64,000 bases of DNA. It comes from Caballeronia mineralivorans PML1(12) (GTDB lineage Bacteria > Pseudomonadota > Gammaproteobacteria > Burkholderiales > Burkholderiaceae). Below are positions 61,209 through 64,000 of the stretch, piece by piece (position 1 is the first letter of the stretch; every line of letters starts with the position of its first letter). The notes under the pieces are model-generated. The model saw only the letters and a list, made by a program, of their open reading frames with translations, had not been told where the DNA came from and ran no database searches. The stretch is from contig NZ_AEJF01000092.1 of assembly GCF_001028175.1 (NCBI RefSeq), positions 32,027 through 96,026 on the forward strand. The letters are read 5' to 3'. The position numbers were made by a program, and so were the translations under genes.

Positions 61209-63926
61209 TTACGCTGCCAGCAGCGAGCGCAGCACGAACGGCAGGATCCCGCCGTGCTTGTAGTAATCCACTTCGATCGGCGTATCGATACGCAGCAACA
61301 CTGTCACGCGCTGCTCGCTGCCATCCTTGCGATGGATCACGAGCGTCACTTCCTGCTGCGGCTTGATATCGGATGAAAGGCCTTCGATATCGAACGTTTG
61401 TTCGCCGGTGATGTTCAGCGACTGGACGCTGTCCGAGCCCTTGAACTGCAACGGCAACACGCCCATGCCGACCAGGTTCGAACGATGGATCCGCTCGAAG
61501 CTGCGCGCCACGACCACCTTCACGCCGAGCAATTGCGTGCCCTTTGCGGCCCAGTCGCGTGACGAACCCGTGCCGTACTCTTCGCCGGCAAACACGATAG
61601 TCGGCGTGCCTTCGTCGATGTACTTCATGGCTGCGTCATAGATCGACATCTCTTCGCCGCTCGGCTGGAATATCGTCAGACCGCCTTCGACGCGCGAACC
61701 GTCTTCCTTCAGCGGGATCATCAGGTTCTTGATCCGCACGTTGGCGAAGGTGCCGCGCATCATCACATCGTGGTTACCGCGACGCGAGCCGTAGCTGTTG
61801 AAGTCGGCCTTCTGCACGCCGTTCGCCTTCAGCCACACGCCTGCGGGCGAGCTTTCCTTGATCGAACCAGCCGGGCTGATGTGGTCGGTCGTGACCGAGT
61901 CACCGAAGATACCCAGCGGACGCGCGCCCTTGACGGCCGGAATGCTGTCGGCCGGGGTCATCGAAAAGTCCTTGCCGAAGAACGGCGGCTCGGCAATGTA
62001 CGTCGACTTCGGCCAGTCATAAACCTGACCCGCTTCGCCTTCGATCTTGCTCCACAAGTCGCCGGTCTTCGTGAGTTCGGCGTAGTTCTTGCGGAACGCG
62101 TCGGCGTCGAGTGCGTACTTGAGCAGCGCGTTGACTTCGTCGCTCGTCGGCCAGATGTCGCCGAGGAAGATGTCCTTGCCGTTCTTGCCCTTGCCGACCG
62201 GTTCCGTCATCAGATCGACCGTCATGTTGCCGGCGATGGCGTAAGCCACGACCAGCGGCGGCGACGCCAGGAAGTTGGCGCGGATGTTCGGGTGAATACG
62301 CGCTTCGAAGTTGCGGTTACCGGACAGCACGGCGGCTGCCACGATGTCGTTCTTCGTGATCGCGTCGTTCAGCTCCGGCGTCAGGTCGCCCGCGTTACCA
62401 ATACACGTCGTGCAGCCGTAAGCGGCCAGCGTGAAGCCGAGCTGGTCGAGGTAGGGCAGCAAGCCGGTCTTCGTCAGGTACTCGGTGACAATCCGCGATC
62501 CCGGAGCCAGCGACGTCTTGATGTGCGGAGCAACGGTCAAACCGGCTTCTACGGCCTTCTTGGCGAGCAGGCCGGCGGCAAGCAGCACGCTCGGGTTCGA
62601 CGTGTTCGTGCACGACGTGATGGCGGCGATCAGGATGTCGCCGTTCTTCACATCGACCTTGTTCGTGGTCGTGTATTGCTTGTCGAGATCGGCGGCCTTT
62701 TTGCCAAAGCCGTTATCGCTGACAGCTGCCGAGAACAACTCCGTGAAGTTCGACTTCACGTTGCCGATTTCGATGCGGTCTTGCGGACGCTTCGGACCCG
62801 CCAGCGACGGAGCAACCGTGCCCAGGTCGAGCGTCAGCGTCTTCGTGTAGTCGATGTCGCCGGCCTTCGGCACGCCAAACAGGTTTTGCGCCTTGAAATA
62901 CGACTCGAACGCTGCGATTTCGGCGTCGGTACGACCCGTGCCCTTGAAGTAGTCGATGGTTTTTTCATCGACGGGGAAGAAGCCCATGGTCGCGCCGTAT
63001 TCCGGCGCCATGTTGCCGATAGTCGCGCGATCCGGCAGCGACAGCGACTTCGTGCCTTCGCCGAAGAATTCGACGAACTTGCCGACGACCTTCTCTTTAC
63101 GCAGCATTTCGGTGACGGTCAGCACCAGGTCGGTAGCCGTCACGCCTTCGCGAATCTTGCCCTTCAGCTCGACGCCAACCACGTCCGGCGTCAGGAAATA
63201 CACCGGCTGGCCGAGCATGCCGGCTTCGGCTTCGATACCGCCCACGCCCCAGCCCACCACGCCGATACCGTTGATCATGGTCGTGTGGCTATCCGTGCCG
63301 ACGAGCGTATCCGGGTAATACACCGTATCGCCTTCAATCGACTTCTTGTGCACGCCACGCGCCAGATATTCCAGGTTCACCTGGTGGACGATACCCACGC
63401 CCGGCGGCACGACCTTGAACGTATCGAAGGCTTGCATGCCCCACTTCATGAACTGGTAGCGCTCGTTATTGCGCTGGAATTCCAGTTTCATGTTCAGGTC
63501 GAGCGCGTCTTTCTGACGGAAGTAATCGATCTGCACCGAGTGGTCGACCACCAGATCGACCGGCACGAGCGGCTCGATCGCCTTCGGGTCCTTGCCTGCG
63601 CGTTTCGCGACGCCACGCATGGCAGCGATGTCGGCGAGCAGCGGCACGCCGGTGAAATCCTGCAGCACGACGCGCGAGACCACGAACGGGATTTCATCGG
63701 TACGATCCGCGACCGGCTTCCAGTTCGCCAGTTGCTTGATGTGTTCCTCGCCGATCTTCTTGCCGTCGTAGTTGCGCAGCACCGATTCCAGCACGATGCG
63801 GATCGACACCGGCAGGCGTTCGATCTTGACGTTGAGCGCCTTTCCGAGCGCGGGCAACGAGTAGTACTTGCCTTTGCCGGAACCGCTATCGAATTCCTTG
63901 AGCGTTTTGTGGAGATTGTGGGCCAT
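61209..63926 (-). CDS. acnA: Aconitate hydratase A
   Basis: A 905-residue AcnA-type aconitase interconverting citrate and isocitrate. The N-terminal half has [31 protein letters not shown] and [20 protein letters not shown]. The 4Fe-4S cysteines are in [14 protein letters not shown] and [15 protein letters not shown]. The C-terminal swivel domain has [20 protein letters not shown] and [20 protein letters not shown]. Length and sequence fit the AcnA group of beta-proteobacteria. The start (63926) follows AAGGGAAAAAAAC. It is transcribed toward the toxin-antitoxin module and ends in its own terminator. Confidence 0.97.
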   Translation of the reverse strand: MAHNLHKTLKEFDSGSGKGKYYSLPALGKALNVKIERLPVSIRIVLESVLRNYDGKKIGEEHIKQLANWKPVADRTDEIPFVVSRVVLQDFTGVPLLADIAAMRGVAKRAGKDPKAIEPLVPVDLVVDHSVQIDYFRQKDALDLNMKLEFQRNNERYQFMKWGMQAFDTFKVVPPGVGIVHQVNLEYLARGVHKKSIEGDTVYYPDTLVGTDSHTTMINGIGVVGWGVGGIEAEAGMLGQPVYFLTPDVVGVELKGKIREGVTATDLVLTVTEMLRKEKVVGKFVEFFGEGTKSLSLPDRATIGNMAPEYGATMGFFPVDEKTIDYFKGTGRTDAEIAAFESYFKAQNLFGVPKAGDIDYTKTLTLDLGTVAPSLAGPKRPQDRIEIGNVKSNFTELFSAAVSDNGFGKKAADLDKQYTTTNKVDVKNGDILIAAITSCTNTSNPSVLLAAGLLAKKAVEAGLTVAPHIKTSLAPGSRIVTEYLTKTGLLPYLDQLGFTLAAYGCTTCIGNAGDLTPELNDAITKNDIVAAAVLSGNRNFEARIHPNIRANFLASPPLVVAYAIAGNMTVDLMTEPVGKGKNGKDIFLGDIWPTSDEVNALLKYALDADAFRKNYAELTKTGDLWSKIEGEAGQVYDWPKSTYIAEPPFFGKDFSMTPADSIPAVKGARPLGIFGDSVTTDHISPAGSIKESSPAGVWLKANGVQKADFNSYGSRRGNHDVMMRGTFANVRIKNLMIPLKEDGSRVEGGLTIFQPSGEEMSIYDAAMKYIDEGTPTIVFAGEEYGTGSSRDWAAKGTQLLGVKVVVARSFERIHRSNLVGMGVLPLQFKGSDSVQSLNITGEQTFDIEGLSSDIKPQQEVTLVIHRKDGSEQRVTVLLRIDTPIEVDYYKHGGILPFVLRSLLAA

Positions 63927-64000
63927 GTTTTTTTCCCTTGGTTTAAACGAGGAAATACCTTCGAAACGTTTGATCTAAAAGCGAGTGACGAATCCTGACT

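Noticed and set aside
61770..63998. 742-codon plus-strand frame over acnA
   Set aside because: Complement of a strongly coding gene in a high-GC genome; its composition is that of a shadow frame, with no recognisable domain.

Overview
The window is a high-GC chromosomal segment. Its gene content, gene order and protein sequences point to the Burkholderiaceae (Burkholderia sensu lato, most like Paraburkholderia or Caballeronia). This is judged from family recognition only; no search was run. Signs include a betI-betB-betA block, a Pseudomonas-like dgc/gbc/sox glycine-betaine locus, an OmpC-family porin of the Burkholderia type, and an AcnA-type aconitase.

From 1 to about 37,230 the window is almost entirely one catabolic supercluster for quaternary amines. 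Choline-O-sulfate is desulfated by BetC (28.5-30.0 kb), next to a LysR regulator and a choline-type periplasmic binding protein. Choline is oxidised to glycine betaine by BetA/BetB under BetI (7.1-10.9 kb). L-Carnitine is converted to glycine betaine by CdhA, CdhC and a thioesterase, with a binding protein and an AraC/GlxA-type regulator (32.5-37.2 kb). Glycine betaine is demethylated by GbcAB (22.8-25.3 kb), dimethylglycine by DgcAB with a dedicated ETF pair (16.7-22.7 kb), and sarcosine by heterotetrameric SoxBDAG (0.15-5.4 kb). GlyA and SdaA (only the C-terminus is in the window) turn glycine into serine and pyruvate. FdhA removes formaldehyde, PurU handles formyl-tetrahydrofolate, and a dihydroneopterin-aldolase-like gene sits at the end of the sox operon. 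A GbdR-like regulator (12.4-13.4 kb) lies divergent to the long glyA-gbcB transcription unit.

Within this island, 6.05-7.07 kb is a scar: the N-terminal fragment of a polyprenyl-sugar-phosphotransferase gene followed by AT-rich, gene-free DNA.

From 37.1 kb the content changes to separate small modules. These are a copper P-type ATPase with a CueR/MerR-type promoter, a PaiB-like flavin protein, a DUF1254/DUF1214 lipoprotein, a very large AsmA/DUF748-type protein, and a DedA-rhodanese protein translationally coupled to a cyclic-nucleotide-binding/thioredoxin-reductase-like fusion. After these come a heavy-metal-type two-component system divergent from a cytochrome b plus molybdopterin oxidoreductase pair, a PaoABC-type aldehyde oxidoreductase, a FUSC-family membrane protein, a succinate-semialdehyde-type dehydrogenase, a FitAB-like toxin-antitoxin pair, and aconitase AcnA on the right edge.

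Points that merit follow-up are a 16-codon coupling ORF between the two dgc-associated ETF genes, a dipeptidase-fold protein that has lost one half of its metal site, a DgcA with an Ala in place of one expected Fe-S cysteine, three binding proteins without a transporter, and several clear operator-like palindromes. No tRNA, rRNA, CRISPR array, insertion sequence or prophage was seen.
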